Positions 15,486 through 24,734 of a stretch of 64,000 bases of DNA are shown here, in pieces. Position 1 is the stretch's first letter; the number at the start of each line of letters is the position of its first letter. A program made the position numbers and the translations under genes. The notes under the pieces were generated by a model. The model was given only the letters and a program-made list of their open reading frames with translations, did no database searches and was not told the DNA's origin. Origin of the DNA: Streptomyces sp. NBC_00443 (GTDB lineage Bacteria > Actinomycetota > Actinomycetes > Streptomycetales > Streptomycetaceae); contig NZ_CP107917.1 in the NCBI RefSeq assembly GCF_036014175.1, positions 7,564,001 to 7,628,000 of the forward strand, in the 5' to 3' direction.

Positions 15486-18400
15486 TCACCTGTCTGCAGG
15501 CTCGGTTGACGGGACGCTTCCTCGGGCGGGCGCGAGGACCATCAGAGCCGTTCCCGCCTCCACCTGGTCCCCGGGCCCGGCCAGGATCTCGGCGACCACG
15601 CCGGCGACCGGCGCGTGCACCCTGGACTCCATCTTCATCGCCTCCAGGGCGAGCAGCGGCTGTCCGGCCGTCACCTCGTCACCCGGCCGGACGTTCACCT
15701 GCCAGACGGACGCCGCGAACTCGGCCTCGACCACCCGGCCGCCCGCCGGGACGGTCACCTCGGCCAGGGGCGCGGCGGGCGCCACGGCCGCATCCGCCCG
15801 CGCGAACTCGCCGGCCGCCTCCCACGCGTCCCGCTCCGCCGCGAAGGCCGCCTGCTGCCGGCCCCTGAACTCCGCGATCGACTCGGCGTGCTCGTCCAGG
15901 AAGGCCCGGTACCCGGCGAGGGAGAACGTGCCCTCCTCGATGCGCGGCACGAACCGCCCGGACGTGAGGTCCGCCCGCAGCTCCAGCAGTTCCTCGGCGC
16001 CCACCGGATACCACCTGATCCGGTCGAAGAACCGCAGCAGCCAGGGCGACCCCGGCTCGAACGCCCCGCGCTGCTGCCACCCCGACCACACCTGGGTCGT
16101 ACGGCCCACGAACTGGTAGCCGCCGGGCCCCTCCATGCCGTAGATGCACAGGTACGCCCCGCCGATGCCGACCGAGTTCTCCGCGGTCCAGGTGCGTGCC
16201 GGGTTGTACTTGGTGGTCACCAGACGGTGGCGGGGATCCAGCGGGGTCGCCACCGGGGCGCCCAGGTACACGTCGCCCAGCCCCAGGACCAGGTACTCCG
16301 CGTCGAAGACCGTGCGGTAGACGTCCTCGACCGACGCCAGGCCGTTGACGCGCCGGATGAACTCGATGTTCCACGGGCACCAGGGCGCGTCGTCGCGCAC
16401 CCCCGCCATATAGCGGGCGATGGCCTCGCGGGTGGCCGGGTCGTCCCAGGACAGGGGGAGATGGACGGTGCGGGAGGGGACCACGAGTGCGTCCGTGGGC
16501 GGCATGGACGCCACCAACTCCCGTACCTCGGCGAGGAGTTCGTGCTGGGGCAGCCGGGCCGGATCCGTGCGGATCTGGAGCGAGCGGATGCCCGGGGTCA
16601 GGTCGGCGATGCCGTCCCGGCCCGCCCCGGCCACCGTCTCCATCAGCGCGTGGACGCGCATGCGCAGGGCCAGGTCCAGCTGCATCGGCCCGAACTCGAC
16701 CAGCAGATTGTCGTCACCGCTGCGGCGGTACGTCACATCGCCGTCGCGGGCGAGGACGCCGCCGTCCACGAGGGCGGGGCGGGGCGCGCCGGCCACGTCC
16801 ACCGGCAGGAAGCACACGGTGTCACCCGGGCGCAGCTGGCCCAGCTTCCAGCGCTCGGTGCTGATCACGGTCGCCGGGCACACGAACCCGCCCAGCGACG
16901 GGCCGTCCGGGCCGAGCAGCACCGGCATGTCGCCGGTGTAGTCGACGGCGCCGACGGAGTACGGCGTGTCATGGATGTTCGACGGGTGCAGGCCCGCCTC
17001 ACCGCCGTCGGTGCGCGCCCAGCGCGGCCTCGGGCCGACGAGCCGTATGCCGGTCCGAGCGGAGTTGAAGTGCACCTTCCAGCCGGCGGCGTAGAAGTCA
17101 CGGATGTCGTCCTCGGTGAAGAACTCCGGCGCGGCGTGCGGTCCTTCGACGACGGCCACCTGCCATGCGGCGCCGAAGGACGGGCGGTCCGGCACGGGAA
17201 CCGGGGTTCCCTCGGTGACCGCCCCGCCGTGCAGGACGTCGCCCGTCCGCAGTGCGCGTCCGCCGTGGCCGCCGAAGCGCCCGAGCGTGAAGGTGCTCGC
17301 GCTGCCCAGGAACGCGGGGACGTCGAGACCGCCCGCGACGAGGACGTACGTCCGCAGACCGTGCCCGCCCGGCGCTCCGACCTCCAGTACGGCTCCCGCC
17401 GGCACCGTCACCGGCTCCCACTGCACGGCCGCCGTACCGTCGACGCTGACCGTGGCCGGGGCGCCCGTCACGCACACGGTGGTGGTGTGCGTGAACCTCA
17501 ACGCCGGTCCCTGGAGCGTGCATTCGAGTCCCGGGGTGCCCTCGGGGTTGCCCAGCGCCCGGTTGCCGAGCCGGAAGGACAGGTCGTCCATCGGGCCGCT
17601 GGGCGGCACGCCGACCTGCCAGTAGCCGGTGCGGCCCGGCCAGTCCTGCACGGTGGTGAGGGTGCCGCCGGCGACGACCTCGATGCGGGGCGTCGGGTCG
17701 GTGACGGTCGCGAGGGTCGCCGTCGAGTGGGTGGCCTCGCGAAAACGGCGGTCGGCGAGCGCCGCGCGCACCAGGCCGAGGTTCGTCTCGATGCCGTCGA
17801 GCCGGGTGCGGGCCAGCGCCTCGTCCAGCCGGCGCAGGGCGTGCGCGCGGTCGGGGCCGTACGCGATGATCTTCGCGAGCATCGGGTCGTACGACGTCGT
17901 CACCTCGGTGCCCGTCTCGACCCAGCCGTCGACCCGCACCCCGCTCGGGAACTCCACCCGCGTCAACAGCCCCGCGCCGGGCCGGTGATCGCGCGCCGGG
18001 TCCTCGGCGTAGAGGCGGGCCTCGACGGCGTGGCCGCGCGGGGTGCCCGGGTCGCGGACGACGTCGCGCTCGCCGCGCGCCAGGCGCAGCATCCAGGCGA
18101 CCAGGTCGACGCCGTAGATCTCCTCGGTGACCGGGTGCTCCACCTGGAGGCGGGTGTTGACCTCCAGGAAGTACGCCTCCTCGCGGGCGGCGTCGTACAC
18201 GAACTCGACGGTTCCGGCGGATCGGTAGCCGACGGAGGCACACAAGTCATGGGCGGCGGCCGCCAGTTGCTCGCGTATGTGGGCCGGGAGGCTTGGTGCC
18301 GGGGCCTCCTCCACCACCTTCTGGTTGCGGCGTTGCAGCGTGCAGTCCCGGTCGCCGAAGGTCACCACCGTGCCCTCACCGTCGCCGAAGACCTGGACCT

Positions 18401-19028
18401 CGATGTGGCGGGCATGCTCGACGAGCCGTTCCAGGAAGACACCGGCCGAGCTGAAGGAGGCGGCGGCGACACGTTGGACGCGCTCCCAGGAATCGGTCAG
18501 TTCACCGGCGGAGCGACATGCCGACATGCCGATTCCGCCACCGCCGCCGGTTGCCTTGAGCATGACGGGATAGCCGATGGCCTGGGCCTCTTCGAGTGCC
18601 TCGGCGAGCGACCCGAGCAGGCCCGTCCCCGGTGCCGGCGGTACGCCCGCCGCGTCGGCCGCCGCCCGCGCCGTGTGCTTGGCGCCGAACAGCTCCAGCT
18701 GCTCGGGCGTCGGGCCGACGAACACGATCCCGGCGTCCTCGCAGCGCCGGGCGAACCCCGCGTCCTCTGACAGGAAGCCGTACCCGGGGTGGATCGCCCC
18801 GGCCCCGCTGTCCTTGGCCGCATTCAGGATCAGGTCGGCGTCGAGGTACGACTCCTTCGCGGGCGCGGGGCCGAGCCGTACGGCCTGGTCGGCGAGCCGG
18901 ACGTGGGGCGCGGACCGGTCGGCGTCGGAGTACACCGCCACAGTCCTGAGTCCCAGTTCGTGTGCCGTGCGGATGATCCGGACAGCAATTTCGCCCCGGT
19001 TGGCGACCAGCAGCGTGTCGAAGGTCAT
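15486..19028 (-). CDS. Biotin-dependent urea/guanidine carboxylase
   Basis: A 1180-residue biotin enzyme that carboxylates urea to allophanate or, in operons with two DUF1989 genes, guanidine to carboxyguanidine. Domains in order: biotin carboxylase with ATP-grasp (1-450; LVANRGEIAVRIIRTAHELG, KATGGGGGIGM, FLEVNTRLQVEHPVTE), a KipI/KipA-like carboxyltransferase region (about 460-1080), and a biotinyl domain with LLALEAMKMESRVHAPVAG, the biotin lysine being near residue 1132. It has no fused amidase, so it depends on the separate hydrolase just downstream (22-base gap). Its ATG overlaps the TGA of the preceding DUF1989 gene (ATGA), indicating translational coupling. I cannot settle urea versus guanidine from motifs alone. 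The paired DUF1989 genes favour guanidine. Confidence 0.92.
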   Translation of the reverse strand: MTFDTLLVANRGEIAVRIIRTAHELGLRTVAVYSDADRSAPHVRLADQAVRLGPAPAKESYLDADLILNAAKDSGAGAIHPGYGFLSEDAGFARRCEDAGIVFVGPTPEQLELFGAKHTARAAADAAGVPPAPGTGLLGSLAEALEEAQAIGYPVMLKATGGGGGIGMSACRSAGELTDSWERVQRVAAASFSSAGVFLERLVEHARHIEVQVFGDGEGTVVTFGDRDCTLQRRNQKVVEEAPAPSLPAHIREQLAAAAHDLCASVGYRSAGTVEFVYDAAREEAYFLEVNTRLQVEHPVTEEIYGVDLVAWMLRLARGERDVVRDPGTPRGHAVEARLYAEDPARDHRPGAGLLTRVEFPSGVRVDGWVETGTEVTTSYDPMLAKIIAYGPDRAHALRRLDEALARTRLDGIETNLGLVRAALADRRFREATHSTATLATVTDPTPRIEVVAGGTLTTVQDWPGRTGYWQVGVPPSGPMDDLSFRLGNRALGNPEGTPGLECTLQGPALRFTHTTTVCVTGAPATVSVDGTAAVQWEPVTVPAGAVLEVGAPGGHGLRTYVLVAGGLDVPAFLGSASTFTLGRFGGHGGRALRTGDVLHGGAVTEGTPVPVPDRPSFGAAWQVAVVEGPHAAPEFFTEDDIRDFYAAGWKVHFNSARTGIRLVGPRPRWARTDGGEAGLHPSNIHDTPYSVGAVDYTGDMPVLLGPDGPSLGGFVCPATVISTERWKLGQLRPGDTVCFLPVDVAGAPRPALVDGGVLARDGDVTYRRSGDDNLLVEFGPMQLDLALRMRVHALMETVAGAGRDGIADLTPGIRSLQIRTDPARLPQHELLAEVRELVASMPPTDALVVPSRTVHLPLSWDDPATREAIARYMAGVRDDAPWCPWNIEFIRRVNGLASVEDVYRTVFDAEYLVLGLGDVYLGAPVATPLDPRHRLVTTKYNPARTWTAENSVGIGGAYLCIYGMEGPGGYQFVGRTTQVWSGWQQRGAFEPGSPWLLRFFDRIRWYPVGAEELLELRADLTSGRFVPRIEEGTFSLAGYRAFLDEHAESIAEFRGRQQAAFAAERDAWEAAGEFARADAAVAPAAPLAEVTVPAGGRVVEAEFAASVWQVNVRPGDEVTAGQPLLALEAMKMESRVHAPVAGVVAEILAGPGDQVEAGTALMVLAPARGSVPSTEPADR

Positions 19029-19645
19029 GCGCCGCCCGCCTCGTTGACCGTCGTCTGCACGGAGATCGTCATCTGCACGGACGTCGGCTCGAATCCGTTG
19101 CAGGGGTTGTTGATCTGGGGGCAGTTGGAGACCAGGACCAGGACGTCGCGCTCGGCGCGCAGGGTCAGGGAGAGGCCGGGTGCCGAGATGCCGTCGACGA
19201 TGCCGAGGGTGCCGTCCTTCTCGACCGGCACGTTCATGTACCAGTTGATGTTGGAGACGAGGTCGCGCTTGCCCAGGCCGTACTTGGCGCCCTCGGCGAG
19301 GAAGTTGTCCACACAGGCGTGCTGCGACCAGGTGTGGTGGCCGTACCGGAGCGTGTTCGACTCCTTGGAGCAGGCGCCGCCGACCGTGTCGTGGCGGCCC
19401 ACGTCGTCCGCGACCACCGTCATCAGCGGGGTGTGCTCGTTCGACATCAGCACACTGCCTGTGGTCAGGAAGATGCTCCCCTGGGCGTGGATGGTGTCGG
19501 GGGCGCTGTAGCGGACCGATGTGTCGTGAGCGTCGTGGACGAGGAAGTCGACGGCCTGGTTGCCGTGCAGGTCGGTGATGGTGAGCGTCTCACCGGCACG
19601 GACGATGTGCGACCAGGCGGCGCGGGCGGGAACGACGGCCATCAT
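19025..19645 (-). CDS. DUF1989 protein, candidate carboxyguanidine deiminase subunit
   Basis: A 206-residue DUF1989 protein (urea amidolyase/carboxylase-associated type). In guanidine-degrading bacteria, two such proteins form the carboxyguanidine deiminase CgdAB, which converts carboxyguanidine to allophanate. Conserved segments include VRAGETLTITDLHGNQAVDF, YGHHTWSQHACVDNF and MNVPVEKDGTLGIVDG, with the cysteines SNCPQINNPCNGF near the end. The start ATG at 19645 (a second ATG at 19642 is possible) overlaps the stop of the upstream DUF1989 gene as ATGA, and its own stop overlaps the carboxylase start in the same way. Both overlaps suggest one tightly coupled operon and a fixed subunit ratio. 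Confidence 0.85.
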   Translation of the reverse strand: MMAVVPARAAWSHIVRAGETLTITDLHGNQAVDFLVHDAHDTSVRYSAPDTIHAQGSIFLTTGSVLMSNEHTPLMTVVADDVGRHDTVGGACSKESNTLRYGHHTWSQHACVDNFLAEGAKYGLGKRDLVSNINWYMNVPVEKDGTLGIVDGISAPGLSLTLRAERDVLVLVSNCPQINNPCNGFEPTSVQMTISVQTTVNEAGGA

Positions 19646-20466
19646 GCGAGCCCCCTCGCGGCAAGGGACTCGGCGGTGTTGAGGAAGGCGCGGCGGCCCT
19701 CGGGCGTGGCATCCCACAAGGGGTCGCCGGGCGCGGTGGCCCCGGCCCGCCAGGCGAGGACCTCCAGCGGGGTGCTGACGTACTCGGCGCGGGGATCGAC
19801 CGGATGCGGCACGTTGGCGATCAGCACGGTCACGTCCTGCTCGGCACGCAGGGTCACGGTCGCGCCGGGCCCGGCCGAGCCGGTGAAGTCCAGGGCGCCG
19901 TCCTCGCGGACCTCCACGCCCTGGAAGAAGGACAGTGAGGGCGGCAGATCCCGGGGCTCCAGGCCGTTCTTCGCGGCGGCCAGCTTGAACAGTTCGCGGC
20001 CTGCGGGGGAGGGGGACTGCGGGGTGCCGTCGCCGTACCGCCCGGTGTTGCGTACGAGCGTGGAGGTGCCGCACAGGGTGTCGTGCCGGCCGGAGCTGTC
20101 GGCGACGACGGAGGCGAGGACGCGGCCCTGGTCGGAGAGCAGCAGGCGGCCCTCGCCGAGGTAGGCGTTCCACTGCACCTTCACCGTGTCGGCGACGTTC
20201 AGCCGCTCCCAGGGGCGGTCGGCCGCATACAGCAGCAGATGCGCGCAGGCGTCGCCGCGCAGGTCGGTCAGCCGCAGCTCCGTGCCGCGGGCGAGCACCC
20301 GGTGCGTGTAGTTGCCGCCCGCCACCGTCTCGGCCCACACCAGGCGGTCCGCCTCGCAGGGCGGGTCCGGCCAGTCGGCGGCCGGGACGACGGGCATGGC
20401 CTCGGCACGGGCCCCTTCCTGGGCACGGGCATGGGCACGGGCGCCGTACGTGGTCTCTGTCGCCAT
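19642..20466 (-). CDS. DUF1989 protein, candidate carboxyguanidine deiminase subunit, operon leader gene
   Basis: A 274-residue DUF1989 protein and the first gene of the carboxylase operon. The ATG at 20466 has a GGAGG ribosome site at 20475-20479. The core covers about residues 45-255, with GNYTHRVLARGTELRLTDLR, LNVADTVKVQWNAYLGEGRL and ASVVADSSGRHDTLCGTSTL. The N-terminal about 25 residues are an Ala-Arg-rich extension. With the following DUF1989 gene it is expected to form the two-subunit deiminase. It is divergent from the TetR gene, and a 20-bp perfect palindrome lies 40 bases upstream of the start, in position to block or control transcription. Confidence 0.85.
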   Translation of the reverse strand: MATETTYGARAHARAQEGARAEAMPVVPAADWPDPPCEADRLVWAETVAGGNYTHRVLARGTELRLTDLRGDACAHLLLYAADRPWERLNVADTVKVQWNAYLGEGRLLLSDQGRVLASVVADSSGRHDTLCGTSTLVRNTGRYGDGTPQSPSPAGRELFKLAAAKNGLEPRDLPPSLSFFQGVEVREDGALDFTGSAGPGATVTLRAEQDVTVLIANVPHPVDPRAEYVSTPLEVLAWRAGATAPGDPLWDATPEGRRAFLNTAESLAARGLA

Positions 20467-20505
20467 TCGCGGGACCTCCGGCTCGGGAGTGGGCCTGCGG
20501 ATTCT

Positions 20506-20525
20506 TTTCTGTCGCGCGACAGAAA
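20506..20525. promoter_or_regulatory. Palindromic operator of the carboxylase operon
   Basis: TTTCTGTCGCGCGACAGAAA is a perfect 20-bp palindrome, followed by TTAGG. The core CTGTCG-CG-CGACAG plus AAATTAGG recurs at 29477-29498 before an APC permease gene with one base changed. It lies between the DUF1989 operon and the divergent TetR gene, so the TetR protein is the obvious candidate to bind it. Confidence 0.75.
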
Positions 20526-20659
20526 TTAGGAGCCGGGCGCGTCACCGGCATTGCCCGGGTGTTGCCGGCCGGTTACCGAGCCCTCACGGAGTCCGCCCGG
20601 AGGGCGCTGCACTCCGTCGGAAGATCTCCTGGCCGGGGCCGTGTGCGAGGATCGAACGC

Positions 20660-21295
20660 ATGGGAACAGCGGGTGGAACGGCGGGTCGCCGGGTCGGCAG
20701 GCCGCGGGCCGCGCAGCGGCCGGACAGCGGCCTCTCGCCCCGCGACGAACTGCTTGCCGCCGCAGCCGAGTTGTTCACCACCAGGGGCTACGCCGCCACC
20801 ACGACCCGTGCCGTCGCCGAGCGGGCGGGCATGCGGCAGGCGTCCATGTACCACTACGTCTCCGGCAAGGAGGAGCTCCTGGCCGAGCTCCTGGAGTCCA
20901 CGGTCACGCCCTCGCTTGCCTACGCCCGTGAGCTCCTCGCCGACGACACGGCTCCGGCCGAGGGCCGGCTGTGGGAGCTGTGCCGCACCGACGTGGAGCT
21001 GCTGTGTGGCGGACCGCACAACCTCGGCGGGCTCTACCTGCTGCCCGAGGTGCGCGCCGAACGGTTCGCCGGCTTCCACGCCGTACGTGCCGAACTCAAG
21101 GACGCCTACCGTCAGTTGCTCGCCGCCACGGCCGCCGGCGGCGCACTCGCCAAGAGCGAGCTGGAGCTGCGTACGGATCTGCTGTTCGGTCTGATCGAGG
21201 GCGTCATCCTCGTCCACCGCTCCGACCCGGAGCGCCCGGTGTCGGTGTTCGCCGAGGCCACGGCTGACGCGGCGCTGCGCATCGCCGGGATCTGA
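20660..21295 (+). CDS. TetR-family regulator, candidate repressor of the carboxylase regulon
   Basis: A 211-residue TetR regulator. Residues about 25-75 hold the DNA-binding domain (RDELLAAAAELFTTRGYAAT, AERAGMRQASMYHYVSGKEE). The C-terminal part is the ligand and dimer domain. The ATG at 20660 was chosen because it precedes a typical Gly-Arg-rich N-terminus shortly before the domain, while the longer upstream frame crosses the operator. It is divergent from the DUF1989-carboxylase operon, with the 20-bp palindrome in the shared spacer. By analogy it should be released by a pathway substrate or intermediate, but the ligand is unknown. Confidence 0.88.
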   Translation: MGTAGGTAGRRVGRPRAAQRPDSGLSPRDELLAAAAELFTTRGYAATTTRAVAERAGMRQASMYHYVSGKEELLAELLESTVTPSLAYARELLADDTAPAEGRLWELCRTDVELLCGGPHNLGGLYLLPEVRAERFAGFHAVRAELKDAYRQLLAATAAGGALAKSELELRTDLLFGLIEGVILVHRSDPERPVSVFAEATADAALRIAGI

Positions 21296-21618
21296 ACAGC
21301 CGCCGACCGGCGACCGGAACCGGATCTTCACCCGTCACGGTGAGTGCTCTTCGCACATCCGTACGCCGTGACGCACCGTGTACGAATGTAATCCGAGCGT
21401 ATAAATGGAGCCGAGCGTACTACCGTCGCGCGCCCCGTTTCAGGTGCTTGCTGAATATGACACGGCGATGATCCGGTCGGACTAAGCTCGCCCGCAGCGC
21501 ACCGAGTTGAGGTGTAATCGTGCGCTTGTTCCCAAACATGCAGAAGATTCCGACATACCCATGACGTACCCCACTGCAAGCTCCCCTACACCCACCCGAT
21601 TCGTTTCAGAGGGCCCAC
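21296..21618 (+). other. Intergenic region upstream of conservon rarA
   Basis: No gene is seen in these 323 bases. The main structure is a direct repeat, CCGAGCGTA at 21393-21401 and 21411-21419, 18 bases apart centre to centre, flanking TAAATGGAG. This is a plausible promoter or activator site for the rar operon. The proximal part is unusually AT-rich for this genome. Confidence 0.4.
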
Positions 21619-23217
21619 ATGGTGAGCGTTCAATCCCCGCCCAGTCGCCGTGAACTCCTGTACGCGCGCGCACTGTTGCTCCCGGCGATACTGATGGCCG
21701 CGGCGACCGGAGCAGCCGTCGCCGTGGTGGCTGAACCGGCACGGACGGCCGTCGGTGTGAGCGGCGCCGTGGCCATGCTGCTGGTGCTGGCAGCCGTGGC
21801 CCAAGCGGTGCGCCGCGGTCGCGCCCTGCGGGAGGCGCGGGCCGAGCACGCCCGTCACGCTGCGTACCTGGAACGGCGTATCGCCTCCCACGACGAGGAG
21901 ATGAAACGCCTCGCCACGGAGATCACACCCGCCGCGATCCACCGGCTGCGCTGCGACCATTCACCCCATGAGGTGATTCGCGACCTCGCGCTGATCGACC
22001 CCTCCTACGCCCAACTCCCACCGGCACAGGTGGAGTTGGTGAAGTCGATGGTCAACATCGTCGACCGTGAGGAAGCCCTGCGCGACTCCGCCCAGCGGTC
22101 CTTCGTCAACATCGCCCGCCGCGTCCAGTCGATCGTCCACCAGCAGTCCGAGGAACTCCGGGAGATGGAGGAGGACCACGGCCGCAACCCCGAGGTCTTC
22201 GACGACCTGCTGCGCATCGACCACGGCACCATGCTGATCGGCCGCCTCGCCGACTCCATCTCCGTGCTCGGCGGCGGCCGCCCCGGCCGGCAGTGGCCCA
22301 ACCCCGTCCAGCTCTACAGCGTGCTGCGCGGCGCCATGTCCCGGATCCTGGAGTACCGCCGCATCAAGCTGGACTCCATCGTCTCGGTCAACGTGCGCGG
22401 CATCTCAGTCGAGCCGGTCATCCACGCCGCGGCCGAACTCCTCGACAACGCCACCCGGTACTCGCCGCCGCAGACCGAGGTGCACGTCACCGCCACCGAG
22501 GTGCAGACCGGCATCGCGATCGAGATCGAGGACGCGGGCGTCAGCCTCAGCGAGGAGGCCCGCGCCCGGGTCGAGAACATGCTGGAGCGCGCCAAGGAGG
22601 GCAGCGACCTCCAGGAGCTCGGCGAGTCCCCCCGGCTGGGTCTCGCCGTCGTGGGCCGTCTGTGCACGGCGTTCAACATGCAGGTCTCCCTGCGCACTTC
22701 CGCGTACGGCGGTGTCCGCGCGGTCCTCATCATCCCGCGCGAGATGCTGACCACCGACCCCGCGCCCGGCTACGCCCACGGCATCGGCGCCGCCGCCGCG
22801 CCCGACCTCAGTCCCGGCGCCCTCGAAGGCCCCAAGCGCACCCCCAAGAAGCGGCGGCCCACCAGCCCGAAGATCCCGGCCACGGTCTCCATGGAGGACG
22901 ACGTCCCCGTGGTCACCGAGTGGACCGCCAACGGGCTGCCGCAGCGCCGCAGCCGGGTCAAGACCCCGCTCAGCAAGCGGATCGCCGAGCAGGCGGCCAT
23001 CGAGCAGGCCGAGCGGGAGGGCAGGCCGACGATCTGGTCGACGGCCAAGCCGGAGCCCGAGCCCGAGCCGGCGGTGGACGAGCCCGCACCCGGTGCGTGG
23101 GTCGAGGCGTTCTGGAACGGACTCAAGGACAAGCCCGACCCCTACACACTCCAGCCGCGAACCCAACCGGGCCGACCGGCCCGTGCCGAGGCCGACGACG
23201 AGGGGGACCTCAAGTGA
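21619..23217 (+). CDS. rarA: Conservon sensor kinase-like membrane protein RarA (CvnA)
   Basis: A 532-residue membrane sensor of conservon type, the receptor-like part of a G-protein-like complex known in S. coelicolor to affect aerial development. Two hydrophobic spans lie near residues 15-60 (LLLPAILMAAATGAAVAVVA, AVAMLLVLAAVAQAV). A coiled-coil-like linker follows, then a histidine-kinase ATPase domain (about 265-375) with AAELLDNATRYSPPQTEVHV, EIEDAGVSLSEEA and PRLGLAVVGRL. No phosphoacceptor histidine domain is obvious. The C-terminal 150 residues are Pro-Lys-Glu-rich and look disordered. Its stop overlaps the rarB start as GTGA. Confidence 0.92.
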   Translation: MVSVQSPPSRRELLYARALLLPAILMAAATGAAVAVVAEPARTAVGVSGAVAMLLVLAAVAQAVRRGRALREARAEHARHAAYLERRIASHDEEMKRLATEITPAAIHRLRCDHSPHEVIRDLALIDPSYAQLPPAQVELVKSMVNIVDREEALRDSAQRSFVNIARRVQSIVHQQSEELREMEEDHGRNPEVFDDLLRIDHGTMLIGRLADSISVLGGGRPGRQWPNPVQLYSVLRGAMSRILEYRRIKLDSIVSVNVRGISVEPVIHAAAELLDNATRYSPPQTEVHVTATEVQTGIAIEIEDAGVSLSEEARARVENMLERAKEGSDLQELGESPRLGLAVVGRLCTAFNMQVSLRTSAYGGVRAVLIIPREMLTTDPAPGYAHGIGAAAAPDLSPGALEGPKRTPKKRRPTSPKIPATVSMEDDVPVVTEWTANGLPQRRSRVKTPLSKRIAEQAAIEQAEREGRPTIWSTAKPEPEPEPAVDEPAPGAWVEAFWNGLKDKPDPYTLQPRTQPGRPARAEADDEGDLK

Positions 23218-23621
23218 TCCAGCAGCGCGCCAACTTCGACTGGATGCTCAAGGAGCTCCACGACGGCGTACCGGGCATCGAGATGATCGTGGTGCTCTCC
23301 GCCGACGGACTGCGCATCGCCCGCTACGGCGGCGACCCGGACACCGCCGACCGCGTCGCCGCGGCCTGTGCCGGTCTGCAGAGCCTGGCGACCGCCGTCG
23401 CCACGGAGATCCCCAACAGCGACGGCAAGATGAAGATGGTCCTCATCGAGATCAACGGCGGCTACTTCTATCTGATGGCCGCCGGCGCCAACGCGTATCT
23501 CGCCGTGCTCTCCGACACGTTCGCCGAACCCGGACTGATGAGCAACCGCATGTCGGACCTCGTCAGCCGCATCGGGGCCCATCTCACCAGTCCGTCGAGG
23601 CGCAACGGGCAGACCGTATGA
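23214..23621 (+). CDS. rarB: Conservon roadblock/LC7 protein RarB (CvnB)
   Basis: A 135-residue MglB-like roadblock/LC7 protein, expected to act on the GTPase RarD as a partner or activating factor. Typical segments are NFDWMLKELHDGVPGIEMIV, LSADGLRIARYGGD, and VLIEINGGYFYLMAAGANAY. The GTG at 23214 overlaps the rarA stop, and its own stop overlaps the rarC ATG (ATGA), so A, B and C are translationally coupled. Confidence 0.93.
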   Translation: MIQQRANFDWMLKELHDGVPGIEMIVVLSADGLRIARYGGDPDTADRVAAACAGLQSLATAVATEIPNSDGKMKMVLIEINGGYFYLMAAGANAYLAVLSDTFAEPGLMSNRMSDLVSRIGAHLTSPSRRNGQTV

Positions 23622-24022
23622 CTCCTCCGAAACGCCAGCGGCGATTTCCCAAGGAGCCGTTGCCCCCGCCGCCACCGCCACCCCGGCCGGGAGTGAAGAA
23701 GAACCCGGAACGGCTCTTCGTGGTGGCGGGGAAGGACGGTGCCGAGCGTGCCGAACTCGACCTGGTCACCTTAATCGTGGCGAGCGCCGTCCCATCGCCC
23801 TCCTCCGCGCCCGAGCAGACGGCGCTGCTCCGGCTCTGCACGACCCCTCTGTCCGTGGCCGAACTCTCGGCCTACCTGAATCTGCCGTTCAGCGCGATGA
23901 CGGTCCTGCTCACCGACATGCTGACGGCCGACCTGGTGACGGCACGTGCCCCCCTCGTGCGTCAGTCCGTCGCCGACCGGTCCCTTCTCGAAGCGGTGAT
24001 GCATGGACTTCAAAGGCTCTGA
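23618..24022 (+). CDS. rarC: Conservon DUF742 protein RarC (CvnC)
   Basis: A 134-residue DUF742 protein found only in conservons and related loci. The N-terminus contains a run of prolines (residues about 13-22), and the body has a winged-helix-like pattern (LLRLCTTPLSVAELSAYLNL, TVLLTDMLTADLVTARAP). Its last 20 bases overlap the start of rarD. Its role in the RarA-D membrane complex is unknown. Confidence 0.92.
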   Translation: MTPPKRQRRFPKEPLPPPPPPPRPGVKKNPERLFVVAGKDGAERAELDLVTLIVASAVPSPSSAPEQTALLRLCTTPLSVAELSAYLNLPFSAMTVLLTDMLTADLVTARAPLVRQSVADRSLLEAVMHGLQRL

Positions 24023-24623
24023 CACCATCCCCGGTCCACGGACCGAGGACCAGCTGCCGCACACGGCCGAGGCCGCGGTCAAGATCGTGATCGTGGGCGG
24101 CTTCGGGGTCGGCAAGACGACGATGGTCGGCTCTGTCAGCGAGATCAGGCCGCTGACGACCGAAGAGACCATGACGCAGGCCGGCATCGGTGTCGACGAC
24201 AACTTCGGCTCGGACACCAAGACGGCCACGACGGTGGCGATGGACTTCGGCCGCATCAGCATCACCGACCAGCTCGTGCTGTACCTCTTCGGCACCCCGG
24301 GCCAGGAGCGCTTCTGGTTCCTGTGGAACGGGCTGTTCGAGGGCGCGCTGGGCGCGGTCGTACTGATCGACACCCGTCGGCTGGAAGTCAGCTTCGACGT
24401 GATAGGGCGTCTCGAGGAGCGCGGCGTGCCGTTCGTCGTCGCCGTGAACTCCTTCCCCGACGGGCCCCGTTACCCCGTCGACGACCTGCGTGCGGCCCTC
24501 GACCTGGACCCGGAGATCCCCATCGTCGAGTGCGACGTACGCCGCCGGGCCTCCAGCCGTGACGTCCTGATGACCCTGATGCGCTTCCTGCACTCGCTCG
24601 CCATGTCGGGCGCGCTCAAATAG
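24003..24623 (+). CDS. rarD: Conservon small GTPase RarD (CvnD)
   Basis: A 206-residue Ras-like GTPase, the switch of the conservon complex. The P-loop is GGFGVGKTT (about residues 32-40) and the G3 box is LFGTPGQERFWFLW, where Gly-Gln matches the catalytic Gln position of Ras. The G4 box reads VAVNSFPDG, so the usual NKxD lysine and aspartate are replaced, a trait I recall for this family. The gene starts inside the end of rarC. 111 bases separate it from the P450 gene rarE. Confidence 0.93.
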   Translation: MDFKGSDTIPGPRTEDQLPHTAEAAVKIVIVGGFGVGKTTMVGSVSEIRPLTTEETMTQAGIGVDDNFGSDTKTATTVAMDFGRISITDQLVLYLFGTPGQERFWFLWNGLFEGALGAVVLIDTRRLEVSFDVIGRLEERGVPFVVAVNSFPDGPRYPVDDLRAALDLDPEIPIVECDVRRRASSRDVLMTLMRFLHSLAMSGALK

Positions 24624-24734
24624 GCCCGTCCGCCGGATCGATCCCACCCCCGTGCATCCGGCGGCCCCTGCAACCCCCCGCGTCCGCATCCGCCCTGACT
24701 CCCCTGACACCGGATCCACTTCGGAGCGACCCCT

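Noticed and set aside
15615..18770. 1051-residue frame antisense to the carboxylase gene
   Set aside because: Shadow of a GC-rich gene. Arg/Gly/His-rich composition without domains.
20467..20659. Guanidine (ykkC-type) riboswitch before the carboxylase operon
   Set aside because: The operator lies only 40 bases before the start codon, leaving no room for a riboswitch leader, and no matching fold was seen.
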